From Neodontobutis hainanensis (Eukaryota > Chordata > Actinopteri > Gobiiformes > Odontobutidae), in NCBI GenBank assembly GCA_024349245.1, contig JALDNG010000107.1:434001-498000 (forward strand): a DNA stretch of 64,000 nucleotides, written 5' to 3'. Position 1 is the first letter of the stretch. Each line of letters opens with the position of its first letter. This document shows positions 1-10,329 of the stretch, one piece after another. A model generated the notes under the pieces. The model worked only from the letters and a program-made list of their open reading frames with translations. It had not been told where the DNA came from and did not search any database. The position numbers were made by a program, and so were the translations under genes.

Positions 1-3000
1 AACCACATTACTTGTCTAAGTTTAGCAGTTTCTTTTTCTGGCGACATGATGGGGATCACTTGACTGGTGGTTGTTTTGGATGCACATGAGGTGATATTTA
101 GAGAAACTGCAAGAATTGCTGTATTACATTCCTGACGCTTATGCGGCTTATGTGCATTGGTGTTTTGTTTTCTAGACTGTGACCAACAGAGGTTCGTCTG
201 TAGTCATGTATTTTTTTATATCTTTATCTAAATATCTATAAACCCAAGGGGAAATGTAAATATGATAAAAAAAATGACATTGTCAATGCAGTATATTGTA
301 AACTAATTTAAATATTCTATTGCGGTAACACTTTCTCTTACTGCTCATGGAAGTGTTGCATTGTTTGACAGTAGGTTTGTTTTTGGGGACTAAAATAAAC
401 TGAAACTGAACTGAATACATATTGTTGATACACTGGGCTAACTTTAGATTTGACCTTTGTAAGGTCAGGGTCAAATGTTAATTCTATAGTACATTTAAAA
501 CAATCAGTGGTGCCCAAGGCTGTGATGTAAAGGCTTTGAGTTACAGCTAATATATTTGTGGAGCATATGTAAGATGATCAAGACCCAAAGTAAAAAGAGT
601 TAGTGCAGTTTAAGAACAGCATCATTTCTGAGGCTTATTGTGTTGCCCAAGGGATTATGAAGAGTTCATTTGCAAAAGCAGATAACTCCGTTTTTATAAA
701 TTGTCAGTTTTTTTATTCATTTTATTATTTGCTAAAGGTGATATCAGTCAAACCAAACTTGAGTGGCTGTGTTCAATTAGGACCACTAATATGGGATTTG
801 GGCTTTGAAAACAGGGATATGCAAAGAATAAATTACAAGCCTTAGTTCACTGATTTACAAAATGGCATTTGTCTGTTTTTGCGAAAGAACTTTTTGACTT
901 TTACCTGTACATTACTAACTGACAGCACAGACATTTTTGGGATGTAGCTAAGAGTGCTGACTCATGATGATAAAGTCTTAAAGGACTGGATGCACTGGAT
1001 GTAGGACTCTGCAGCCACTGGACACTTGGCACACAACACAATAAGAGAAGCAGGGGTCTTTAACTACAGTTTATCATTGAAGGAAATGCCATATTAAACA
1101 GCATGGCTCTACACAATGTGGGAACAACAAGCAGGCAGTGGACCTATGAGAGTCACTGGACACAGAACGGAGCACCATATGAGCCCAATGATGACGTATT
1201 GGCTTTTATTTTCACATGTGACATACAACTGCATTTACAGAAAAGAAAAACTAATGTGCAATTAAGTCATCCTCAGAAGCTCTTTAACAAAACAAGACTT
1301 TCATAGAGACCATTCCAACTCACCACACAAACACTTTTAAAATACAAACATGAACTCTTTAAGGTTACAAGTTACATTTTGCACATTTTTGCTCTGTTCC
1401 TGGTGTTAGGTGTTTTTTAGTTTGTGTCTAATCTGTGTTTATTGCTTAACACTTGCCTTTTTTTTTTTTTTTTTACAAAGAAAAAAAGAAGAAGCTTGTA
1501 GTGTGCCTTAAACTTCACCACAAACTTTTAGCTCCTCCTCTTAAGCAGATAAAATCCCATATTCTTTATCATTGTTTCTTCACAAAACTCCGCTGTCATT
1601 ATCTGATGATGTCTTTTTTTTATTTACTTTCACACATTTCAATAAACTTCAAACACATATATCTATTATTTCTGTTCAAATGACAAGTAAAATAGAAGTC
1701 ACAATTTAAAGTTCATGTAATGGCCATAACTAAATAATTGACAACTGAGATTTTAGGGGAAAAAAGTAGGATTATCAGTAAATATAAATAAGGTAAACCT
1801 TTGTTTTTGTTACATATGTATTATAATGTTAGTTAAGTTGTCTGGAAAAGAAACTCTCATGTCTGTGTTTTTGTAAAATGGCTTTGCACATTGAAAACAA
1901 TTTGTGGCTCCGATTTAATTTCATAAACAAAAGGCACTACACTCAAACAATGACAGTGTCGGCATAAACTGGTCAAGAAGAAAAAAGTTGTTTTCCTCCA
2001 GAGCGATGCATCTGAGATCAGGGACAAAGTGCTGTACAAGCTTTGAGTTTAAAACTAGTCAAATAAAACCAGTAACTAAATCAAAAATAGATAAAAGGCT
2101 ATAAGATACAGGGACAAGAACACAGTGTAAAAAAAACTAAAAACAATGTAAAAAATAGATTCAAAAAATCAAAACAATAAAAATGGCAAGTTCATCTTAT
2201 TAAAAGCCACATCAAATAGATATGTTTTAATTTTAATGATTAAAGAGCTGCTCTGACATTGAGAGGAAGACTGTTCTATAAAGAGTGTTTTGTTTTTTAT
2301 CTGCACTCTTCTTTTTGGCCCAGTGTATGAATTGTGCAATATAAAAAAGGCCTATAGCTTAGGAGCCACTCTGCAAATGCTCTGTATCCTCTAGTTTTTA
2401 TCCTCAAACTTGGAGATTTGACTAAAGACTTAAACCCAGGATTTAATCAGTACTAAACATGGACTAAACCCAGGATTACACATTGTATAAAATTTGTCTT
2501 CAGACCGATTTATTTCCTTTTATCTAGACATGAGAGACCAGCTGGTGCACCTCAGTCAGGCACAGTGGCGTTAAACCTGCTCTCAGACCAGGACCATCCC
2601 GACCAGTGAGATCCAGGAAGTGTTTGTGGATGTTGGCTATACTCACACAAAAGAGGCCTGAACCTGAACTGAACTGAGGAAGGAAGGGGTCTGCAAACTG
2701 GACAGAGCCGTAATCACAGATAAGAAGGACCCTCTTAAGAAGCTCTTCTGTGGATACTTCCCATGTTTTCACAAATTCATAATCGTGGAGGAATATGTTG
2801 GTTAACCGGGCCTTTCACAGTATAATATGCAAGATTTTCAGGTAACTTTTCTTCTGTGAGCTGTTGTTCTGAGATCCACACACTCAAAACTTCCTTTAAA
2901 AAAAGACTAAAATAAAAGACAGGTCCCAGATTAATTTAATTTAAATACAAGTGTGAAAACTGAGCGTGCAGGCATTGCCTCAGTGGTTAACCAGGTAAAG

Positions 3001-4030
3001 CACCACCACATACAGTAGCAGCCTGGGTTTGAAATCAAGCTTGAGACAATTTTTTTCTGTCATACCCTCACACTCTCTTTTAAGTTTCCGGTCTTATTAC
3101 AGTATCTAAAAAAGAAGAAAATTGAAAAGGGAACTGAAACCACATTATCTGTTTAAAAGGGTTGTGCTCTATCAATGTCTGATATAAGGTCTGTGTGCCA
3201 TCTGTGAATTTGTTTGGTTCATTAAGGCATAACTCAATGCATTAGTCTTTCATCTGAAACTGAAAAGTAAAGTGCAACTGCAGTTGTTGGTGCGGTGTCT
3301 GAGTTCCTGTGCAATAATCTGTGCCCCCTTCTTCTGAAACATGTTCAATTCCATTCTATAGTTTCCCTAAAGGATTTAGTAAGTTGCCAGATAAAGTAGA
3401 TCTTGTGCATCATGTGAATATTACAGACATGCATGTGACTAAACTATTATTACATTAATGTAGCCTAATCACATGTTACATGCATTTTATTTGCGAGCAC
3501 AGATCCTTGAAATGAGGCTAAAATCCAGCCTTTGTGCATTCCTGTAGAACCAGATATGGCCCATTACTAAATCTGAAAAGGCTTGTAATTGTAAACTACC
3601 TCTTCCTGGTCAAAGAAACTGAGCCTGCAAAGGAAACATCAGTCTAGTTTTATGTCATTGCAACCACTCAAACCATATTGACACAGGATGCCTATATTTA
3701 GTCAAGTACAGTACAACTTGAGTGAAAAGACCTGAGATTTCTAATGGCCAGTTCCTAGGTTTTTGTAACATTAAGAGAAAAAACACAAAAATTGGTTTAG
3801 AAGAAATGTGGGGAAGCTACTGTTTCACTTAACTCCTGATTGACGACATGTAACTGTAGGCCTACACGTTACAAACTACAATTACTCATTTTTGTAGTCG
3901 ATAACAAGAGTTGACTTTGAATCTGAGTGCTGTTTTCATTCGGAAGGCTACGTGCGTAAAACCGCGCTCAAGTGTTCGAATCTATCATCTTATGTTCTTT
4001 CTCGACTAAAAAAACCTGTGGCAGGCTGGT
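1..4030. other. Non-coding stretch upstream of STX11
   Basis: No reading frame here looks like an exon: the open frames are short, AT-rich and match no family I recognise. The region holds a degenerate tRNA-derived SINE near 2,971, a T-run near 1,459 and, around 2,420-2,480, a few copies of a GGACTAAACC-type motif that recurs elsewhere in the window. It could include distal regulatory DNA for STX11, but nothing in the sequence demonstrates that. Confidence 0.6.
2971..3115 (+). repeat. Degenerate tRNA-derived SINE
   Basis: The left part has a box A-like stretch (CTCAGTGGTTA) followed about 50 bases later by a box B-like GGTTTGAAATC. The tail is pyrimidine-rich with the CTCACACTCTCTTTTAAGT type of sequence and then TATCTAAAAAAG, as in common fish tRNA-SINEs whose tails read TGTCAT..CTCTC..TTTCC..TATCTAATAAA. 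Similar tails occur at about 6,632 and, in reverse orientation, at 48,543-48,657. The element is clearly decayed. Confidence 0.55.
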
Positions 4031-4039
4031 GTTAACTTC

Positions 4040-4271
4040 ACACGGTAGTTTCTGATGTGCCCTCACTGCACTGTGGGAGGAAGGCGTGATCTTCCGCGTT
4101 CGACGTGCTGCTGCGCGTGTGAGAGAGAGACAGAGCTGAGGCGGAGACGTCGGGGGCGCAGCGCGAGATGCGACATGTTAAAATATGGTGGTCTGACGGA
4201 GAAAGAGGAAATGTGTCTTAATGTGCGTTTACCTTCTGCTTTAGAGAACTGAGAAGAGCAGCACACACAAG
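4040..4271 (+). promoter_or_regulatory. stx11: STX11 CpG-rich 5' region and untranslated first exon
   Basis: A local CpG cluster (roughly 4,080-4,175, with several CGCG/GACGT/GCGC steps in otherwise AT-rich DNA) ends in a perfect splice donor, AAG|GTAAGT, with the exon ending at 4,271. The STX11 coding exon begins after a matching acceptor (TTCGCAG, exon from 5,553), five bases before the ATG. This is the usual STX11 layout: non-coding first exon and intronless coding region. No TATA box is visible and the transcription start is not fixed. Short upstream ATGs occur in the exon. Confidence 0.6.
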
Positions 4272-4619
4272 GTAAGTCATTTTTGGCTTTTGTTCAAACA
4301 ATATGGTTAGTGTTAATAAAAATGTGAATGAATTTCTTTAGTGGGGTATTGTTGGAGATGTCAATAGCAACTGGTTTCCTGTTCAGAGAAGATAAAGCGC
4401 CTCAAGTTGGCTCATCACTGTGTTAATCAAAAAGTCAACGCCCTGGAATTTATCTAGTAACTAGTTAATTTAGTAACTGAGAAAGTAGAATTTTCAGTTT
4501 AGTTCAGAAACTTTATTTTAAAATACTTTCAGACCATTTGTATACATTTTCCTGTTTATTGTGAAGATTATATGCTATACATTTCTCCTCAATGCAATCA
4601 GCTGTAGCTAAATACCACA

Positions 4620-5000
4620 GCTAACTCTTATATCCAAGACCAAACCAAGGAAGAGGCCAGGACTAATCCCAGGGAGCAAAATATATTTATTTGTATCCCA
4701 GTATACATGACTAAACCATGACCAAACCAGCCCTTAACCTCAGACAACACCTGACTAAACCAGGGCTAAACCATGACGAACTCAGACCCTAACAGACTAT
4801 GCAGAGAACTAAATTCTACAGGATTACATTAAGAACCATGATTTAAGGCAGGACTAAACCCTAAACCTAACCAGGACTACAAGAGGACTAAAACAGATGT
4901 AAACCTATAGTTAGATGGTGCAGAGTCAGGAATAAATCCAGACTAAATAAGGACCAAAACAAGACTAAAACCAGAGAAAAAGAGGAGCGGGCTCAGATTA
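4620..5000. repeat. Degenerate tract of AGGACTAAACC-like motifs
   Basis: About 380 bases in the STX11 5' intron are built from imperfect repeats around the core (A/G)GACTAAACC(C/A), with frequent variants such as ACCAGGACTA, GGGCTAAACC and TGACTAAACC. Spacing is irregular, so this is not a clean satellite. The same theme recurs at 2,420-2,480 and in the RAB32 intron at 62,696-62,960. Confidence 0.6.
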
Positions 5001-5103
5001 GATGAGCAGCAGATTAAGCAGCAGATTACACCAGGACATAACTCACATAACATGCTTTATTACCACTGTACTGCAGTTACATCCAGTGAATCTGTAGATC
5101 TAT

Positions 5104-5215
5104 GGTTCCCAATCATTGGGTCAGGACCCAAAAGTGGGTCATGTAAAATTTTATTTGGGTCGCCCAAAAAATGTATAATAATATTTGTAAAAGTTGTTTG
5201 ACATTTTATAATAAA
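5104..5215. repeat. Possible hAT-type repeat fragment
   Basis: The segment contains GGTTCCCAATCATTGGGTCA, then CCCAAAAGTGGGTCATGT and TTTGGGTCGCC. This resembles the 'gggtcgtgacccaaaagtgggtcgc' ends of widespread fish hAT-like elements. No opposite end or target duplication was found. Assignment rests on resemblance only. Confidence 0.3.
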
Positions 5216-5557
5216 AGTAGCTGCTTTTGTAAATGTTTAATGGGCAGGAATGACAATATACTAAGAATAAATGTAAAATCGATAAAATGGCACTAGAAAG
5301 TCAGAAACCGAAGAGAAAAATATAAGAAAATGGAAAACATTTGAATAGCGGTTTAGTCAGGCTTTTGAATAAACCCTTGCCTAGTGTTGGGTTTTCTTCA
5401 GCGAGCTGCGATTGGTCAAGAGCCACACCCTCAAAAATGAACCCCCCATTTTAACTAAGAATTAAAAAAAAGTGACCCACAGACAGTGGACAGTTTGGAT
5501 AAATGAATAAATGTAATATTTCTTACACGTTTTATATGCTAACTCTTCGCAGGTAAG

Positions 5558-6439
5558 ATGAAGGACAGACTGTCGGAGCTGCAGGTTCTTAAGCCTGAAG
5601 AGGAGGAGCCCAGCCCTGAGGAGGACCCGAGCAGCCAGGACGCAGAGGGGTATCTCCTGGAGCAACATGCCATCGTGTTTCAGGGCGAAGACGTCATGGA
5701 TGGCATCTACAAAGAGGCCCAGTCCATGAGGAAGGACATGCTGCTGCTCAAAATGGACGTCAAACGCTTGGGCAAACAAAACACCAGGTTCCTCACTTCT
5801 GTCCGGAGAATAAGCAGCATTAAACGGGATTCTAACGCTCTGGGACGGGACATAAAGGCCAGAGGAGAGGCCATATACAAGCGCTTGGAGAATCTAGGCA
5901 AGTTGAGTAAGGAGCTAGAGAAGGAACACGGGCCAACAGCAGCCCTGGTCCGAATGGTGCGTTCACAGTACGTGTCTCTAACCAGGGACTTCCATGATGC
6001 TATGTCCGAGTACAACGAGGCTGAGATGGTCCAAAGGGAGAACTGTAAGACACGCATCCAGAGGCAAGCAGAAATTATGGGCAAAGAGGTGAGCAGAGAG
6101 CAGATAGACGAGATGATCGAGACGGGGAAGTGGAACGTCTTCTCTGATAACCTGTTACTGGAAGGAAAGAGCGCCAGGTCGGCTTTAACCGAGATCGAGA
6201 ACAGACACAAGGAGCTTTTAGAGCTGGAGGGACGCATCCGGGACATCCACGACTTGTTTTTCCAAATGGCACTTCTGGTCGAGGAGCAGGGGTCCATGCT
6301 CAATAACATAGAGGCTAATGTAGGCGCTACAGAGGACTATGTTGTCAAAGCCACAGAGCAGATCAAGAAAGCAGTGAAATACAAGAAGAACAATCAATGT
6401 AAAAAGCTCTTCTGTTGTTGTTTCCCATGTTGCAAGTGA
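5558..6439 (+). CDS. stx11: Syntaxin-11 (Qa-SNARE, lipid-anchored)
   Basis: Uninterrupted 293-codon frame, close to the 287 residues of human STX11. The ATG lies five bases after a splice acceptor. The N-terminal two thirds has Habc-type helices. The SNARE motif covers about residues 216-280, with the Qa zero-layer glutamine at about 244 (context LLVEEQGSML). There is no C-terminal membrane helix: the protein ends in a cysteine cluster (KKLFCCCFPCCK, 282-293), the hallmark of STX11, which attaches to membranes by palmitoylation. STX11 pairs with SNAP23 and Munc18-2 in late endosome and cytotoxic granule secretion, and its loss in people causes familial haemophagocytic lymphohistiocytosis type 4. 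Teleosts can carry two paralogues; which one this is cannot be told from the window. Confidence 0.96.
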   Translation: MKDRLSELQVLKPEEEEPSPEEDPSSQDAEGYLLEQHAIVFQGEDVMDGIYKEAQSMRKDMLLLKMDVKRLGKQNTRFLTSVRRISSIKRDSNALGRDIKARGEAIYKRLENLGKLSKELEKEHGPTAALVRMVRSQYVSLTRDFHDAMSEYNEAEMVQRENCKTRIQRQAEIMGKEVSREQIDEMIETGKWNVFSDNLLLEGKSARSALTEIENRHKELLELEGRIRDIHDLFFQMALLVEEQGSMLNNIEANVGATEDYVVKATEQIKKAVKYKKNNQCKKLFCCCFPCCK

Positions 6440-6631
6440 TGGCAATGTAGCTCTTGCCCTTTCCTTTTAAAGTTGCGTTGGGGCTACATTACTACTTTCT
6501 GTTCTTCCATCCGTAAATTCAAGACATTTAAAATTCCTAAGTCCAGTTTGTTTGTTTTAACCTCTAACATAGTTTTGCTTTGGCTCAGGGAAAAGGTTTT
6601 AGATTTAAAAGATCTATATACATAGATAAGG

Positions 6632-6745
6632 ACAGGTGCCTGAGTGACTCACCTGGTAAAGCACGTGTTTACAGTGTCCCAGGTTTCACTTCTGACAAGA
6701 ATTTACAATTTCATCATTTCCTCATGTGTTTTTTTTTCTTGTACA
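6632..6745 (+). repeat. Degenerate tRNA-derived SINE
   Basis: GTGCCTGAGTGACTCACCTG followed by GTAAAGCACG and, after about 25 bases, CCCAGGTTTCACTTCTGAC resembles the decayed box A to box B layout of the SINE at 2,971, including the shared GGTAAAGCAC string. The tail has ATTTCATCATTTCCTCATGTG. Box B has lost the canonical GGTTCGA core. Confidence 0.4.
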
Positions 6746-8036
6746 ATCTCTTGATTCAGAAAAGCTGGTTGACAAAGGTTGCCTAAGGTTCTTTCTGCTA
6801 AAAGGTAGTGGTTAGTGGTTGTTCATGGGAACTTTGTTGGGTTTTTCTGCAAAGTAAATTCAAGCGTGCGGTTTGGAAAGCATAATAGGACAAATGTATT
6901 ATGCTTTGGAACTAGAAAAATAGATTAACTAGAACAAAATTCAAAAAGATATCTGACAAAGACATACAAAAGACACATTTCCAATTAAGCAGACATTAGA
7001 AGTATTAAGTACTAAAAAACAAGTGTCCATTTTTGAAACATACTTATTTTTGTGTAGCCTTTGTGTAATTGGGCTTTTAATGGTTGTTTTGTTTGATTGT
7101 TTTTATTGCCTTTAATATAGTTTATTATTTGGCTTCAGTCTTTCACATTGACAGTGTTGATAGACAGGACCAGAGAAAGGACTCGGCTGGGTTCAGACAC
7201 ACTTTGGACTTACCTCGCCGGGATGCACTCGAACAGGGGACCTGCACTGCCTTTATGGAAACATGTTAATGATGACTTTGGAAAATGCTACTTTTTGAAG
7301 CCATCATACGTAAGATACATAAGAGGATCTACACGAGGAACCAGAAAACAACTTTTCAGAAACACATTTTTCTCTTTTATAGTATACACCAAAGACTGCA
7401 CAGACAGATCTGATGTAATCCTTCTATCAAAGATGACTTTTTATTTATTTTGCTCCTGATGTGAGTATTGCAACTGTCCAAATGTAATTTCAGGAGCAGG
7501 AAAGGATTCCTCTCAAAAACCCACGCCTACATTCTGATAACAGGAGGTTTGTTTTACATAAACTTTGCATAACTATCATAAAGCTTTAATGTAACGCAGT
7601 TTTGTCCTACAGCTTTCAGCTTTGAATGTTGTTGTCGAATATTTAAGCTATGTTTATGTTTTTTTTAAATAAATGCCACAGATTTTGCTTTGATTGAATT
7701 ATAAAGTTGTTTTGGAATTGACTGCCGCGGGGTGTAGCTCAACACAAAACTGTAAATTAAAGTGAGCCCAGACCGTTGCTAAACACGTCTTTAGTAATCA
7801 AAGCCAAAGATCAGATGTGGTTAGCTCTGGAGGCAATATAGATCTGTGTGGATTGTGCAAGTCAAGACATAGGAACAGCTATAACCTTGACACAGATGGA
7901 AGAAGGAGAAAAAATATCTGAAAGTAGCCTGCTATGTTGCATTTTAGTTGTTGAGATGATAACACAAGGGTAGGTTGGGTATGATGGACAAATAAATGTC
8001 CTTTTGAGTGCCTCAGTTAATATAAAAAAAGAAAGT

Positions 8037-8078
8037 GGGCCTGTAATATTGTTAGCTAACACTAGATGGAGTTGTGAG
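8037..8078 (+). repeat. Short dispersed repeat, CACTAGATGGAGT type
   Basis: CCTGTAATATT is followed by ACACTAGATGGAGTTGTGAG. The same arrangement (CCTGTTA, then CACTAGA(T/G)GGAGT, then GAG) occurs at 45,007-45,040 on the plus strand and at 53,331-53,375 on the minus strand. Confidence 0.45.
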
Positions 8079-8776
8079 TCTTCATGGTTCAACTCAAACA
8101 CTGTAGAAAAGCTGATCAGAATGACTTATCTTGGAGAATGACAATGACACAAATATATGCTTTATTTAAAAACACGACGTCATTGTGAAAAAATCAATTG
8201 AAACTTAATTGTAATACTCCGTCTTGGAAGTGAGGGATGGGGCTTCCAGTTTCGGACCCTGGGCTGTTGCCTTGTACACCAGCTCCACTGCACTACTCTC
8301 TTAATTAAATACATCTAATTTACCTATTTGTGATTCTGAGATCCGGAGTCTTTGTGTTGTGATGAAGAACAACCGTAAAAAAACACACTGACTCGAGGCC
8401 TGGGTGTCACAGCATTACATTATGAGCCGGGTTTGTCAATAATGAGTGAGCAGGTAGTGTCACAACAATAGAGCACGAGGAAGCTTATTAGGTCAGGAGT
8501 GGTTTCTGTTTGCACAGCAGATCACTGCCCTGATATTCTGCTCTTGACTCCGAACCATCTTGGTTTGAAGCCACTCTATGGTTTAATGTCCCTGTTCACT
8601 GGTCCATCACACACGTGGGGAGTCCCTGAGACACGAGCTGAGTCTGTGGGCGGGTGTTTTCTGTAAACACTAAACCTTGTAGGAGTTGTGTGATGTGCGG
8701 TAGGCATTTCCGGGCACAGACACTGCAGGGTTTATTGCTCTGGTGGAATCACGTGGCTCATAGATGATCTCATCAC

Positions 8777-8859
8777 ATCAGGATGGCCGAGTGGTTAAGG
8801 CGTTGGACTTAAGATCCAATGGACAATAGTCCTCGTGGGTTCGAACCCCACTCCTGGTA
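8777..8859 (+). tRNA. tRNA-Leu (anticodon UAA), copy 1
   Basis: An 83-nt class II tRNA. The acceptor stem is ATCAGGA with TCCTGGT (one T-G wobble at position 2), discriminator A. The D arm is GGCCGAGTGGTTAAGGC. The anticodon stem-loop is TTGGA-CTTAAGA-TCCAA, giving anticodon TAA. A long variable arm (GGACAATAGTCC) and T arm GTGGG-TTCGAAC-CCCAC follow. Box A and box B are intact. A TTTT run lies about 12 bases past the end (from 8,871), a plausible Pol III terminator. The body closely matches vertebrate tRNA-Leu-TAA. CCA is not encoded, as expected. Confidence 0.95.
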
Positions 8860-9724
8860 CAAAACTGGACTTTTGAAAATAACGTGGCATCATTTAAGAA
8901 GATCAGTAACATTGCCTGAGGGAAACAAACTCTGAATAAAGCCTACGAAGACTGCCGTGGCTATATGTAGGTAGAGCACGACACATTGTAGCATCACAAG
9001 TTACATCCGTGGTTTTGTAAACATTAGGAAACAAGTCAAGGAAATACGTCATTTCCATTTGTGTCTCTTTGGCTCCGCCTTGTGGCAGAGAGGTCTAAAG
9101 GCTACCGTAGGTTTAATAATGGGCTTTGCAGCATTGTAACGAGTCACGTAAAAAATGTAAGAAAAATGCATAAAGAAGATGGTTTCAAAAGTGATGTACT
9201 TGCATAATCTGCTTTTTACTTCACTTTTTTAAATGATGTTTCTGTCAATTTAGGAGTTGAGTCCGCTGACAGCTGAACATGGGAGGGAAGGAGGAGGATG
9301 ACTCAGTGGTTACGGTTCAAATCCCATTCCGAGTAAAGTACTGGAACCGTAAACACCACGTGAAGAAAACAGCTTCTGTGTGATGGTACTTGCCTGTCAC
9401 GTCCCATGCTTGATTGGGATACTCTGTGGACTTGGTGCAGTGTTGGCTCACACTTCTTCCGCACAACACCTTTATTTGTGTCCCTTTGGCTCTAACTTGT
9501 GGCACTAGGATCCTGCTGCTCCTGTATTGTCATTATTGTCAAGACATTATTTGAACATACATAATTAAAATAGGAACATATTCATACACAACGAAATGTG
9601 TTACGGACCCCATAGCTTCATAGCTTGGCTTTAATGCATCATTCTGTTAGGTACATTAGTTTATATATATGGATTTATACATTTAAATATGATGGTAATT
9701 GACAACTCCCAGGGTACCACCAAA
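8860..9724. other. Spacer between the two tRNA-Leu genes
   Basis: About 865 bases with no coding exon. Near 9,299 GACTCAGTGGTTA is followed almost at once by CGGTTCAAATCCC, a box A/box B-like pair with the middle missing, probably a deleted tRNA or SINE head. Nothing else is recognised. Confidence 0.5.
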
Positions 9725-9807
9725 ACCAGGATGGCCGAGTGGTTAAGGCGTTGGACTTAAGATCCAATGGACAATAGTCCTCGTGGGTTCAAACCCCACT
9801 CCTGGTA
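9725..9807 (+). tRNA. tRNA-Leu (anticodon UAA), copy 2
   Basis: An 83-nt copy with the same body as copy 1 about 950 bases upstream. It differs in the acceptor stem (ACCAGGA, a full C-G pair at position 2, matching the usual vertebrate sequence) and in the T loop (TTCAAAC instead of TTCGAAC, still a purine at position 57). All stems pair. Unlike copy 1, no TTTT run follows within about 80 bases, so termination is less clear and transcripts could read through. Confidence 0.92.
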
Positions 9808-10328
9808 GGAGTCTATGGCTTAAAGATGGCTAAGATGAAATAACATGCAGCTGGATTAAGGAGCACGCGATAAGAATATTATGACTTTCTCAGTATACTT
9901 CATGAGCATGACAATGTTCTGATAAAGTTTAAGATGCTTTTATAACAAGGTTTGTGGGGTAAACATGTGCATGAATGAGTTTCTAACCAGTTTAAGACTA
10001 GAACTAATTGGGGACCCCTGGACTAGACCTTTGCCATTAGGTGCTACACTTTACAGTTCATGCCATCATTGTACCAAACACAACATTTTTTATTAATATA
10101 TCCGTTTATGCTATCTGAAAATGCCCTTTCAAAACCACAATATTGGTGAATATGGGCAGATTACATCCATTTTATTTACAATCTATGGTTTGAACCCCAC
10201 TCCTGGTAGGATGTTCTTGAAGTTTTAATTAAAAAATCTGCAGAAAGTTTCTTCCAGCTGCTGATGTTCTGTAATACTCACTTTCTTTCAATGTAACCTA
10301 AATTAAACATGAGGAAACAAATGTTAAC
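9808..10328. other. Intergenic DNA between tRNA copy 2 and FBXO30 3' end
   Basis: AT-rich sequence with no coding signal. It contains the tRNA 3' remnant at 10,187. The string CAGTTCATGCCATCATT near 10,057 recurs at about 10,620, which suggests a small local duplication. Confidence 0.5.
10187..10208 (+). pseudogene. 3' fragment of a tRNA-Leu gene
   Basis: GGTTTGAACCCCACTCCTGG followed by TA repeats the T loop, 3' T stem and 3' acceptor strand of the two intact genes, with one base change in the T loop. The next bases (GGA) also match the flank of copy 2. No D arm, anticodon or variable arm precedes it, so it is a remnant of local tRNA duplication or of a tRNA 3'-end insertion. Confidence 0.7.
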
Positions 10329-10329
10329 A

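Larger units (their letters stand above)
6440..8776 (+). other. STX11 3' UTR and intergenic DNA
   Basis: No further coding exon is visible. An AATAAA at 7,668-7,673, preceded by a T-rich stretch, is a reasonable polyadenylation signal for STX11, giving a 3' UTR of about 1.25 kb; this is inference. The rest is AT-rich intergenic sequence with a decayed SINE at 6,632 and a short dispersed repeat at 8,037. Confidence 0.5.

Noticed and set aside
5707..6309. 200-codon open frame on the minus strand within STX11
   Set aside because: It is the antisense shadow of the STX11 coding exon and has no domain of its own.
9291..9320. A third complete tRNA gene
   Set aside because: Box A-like and box B-like strings are nearly adjacent, with no anticodon arm between them.
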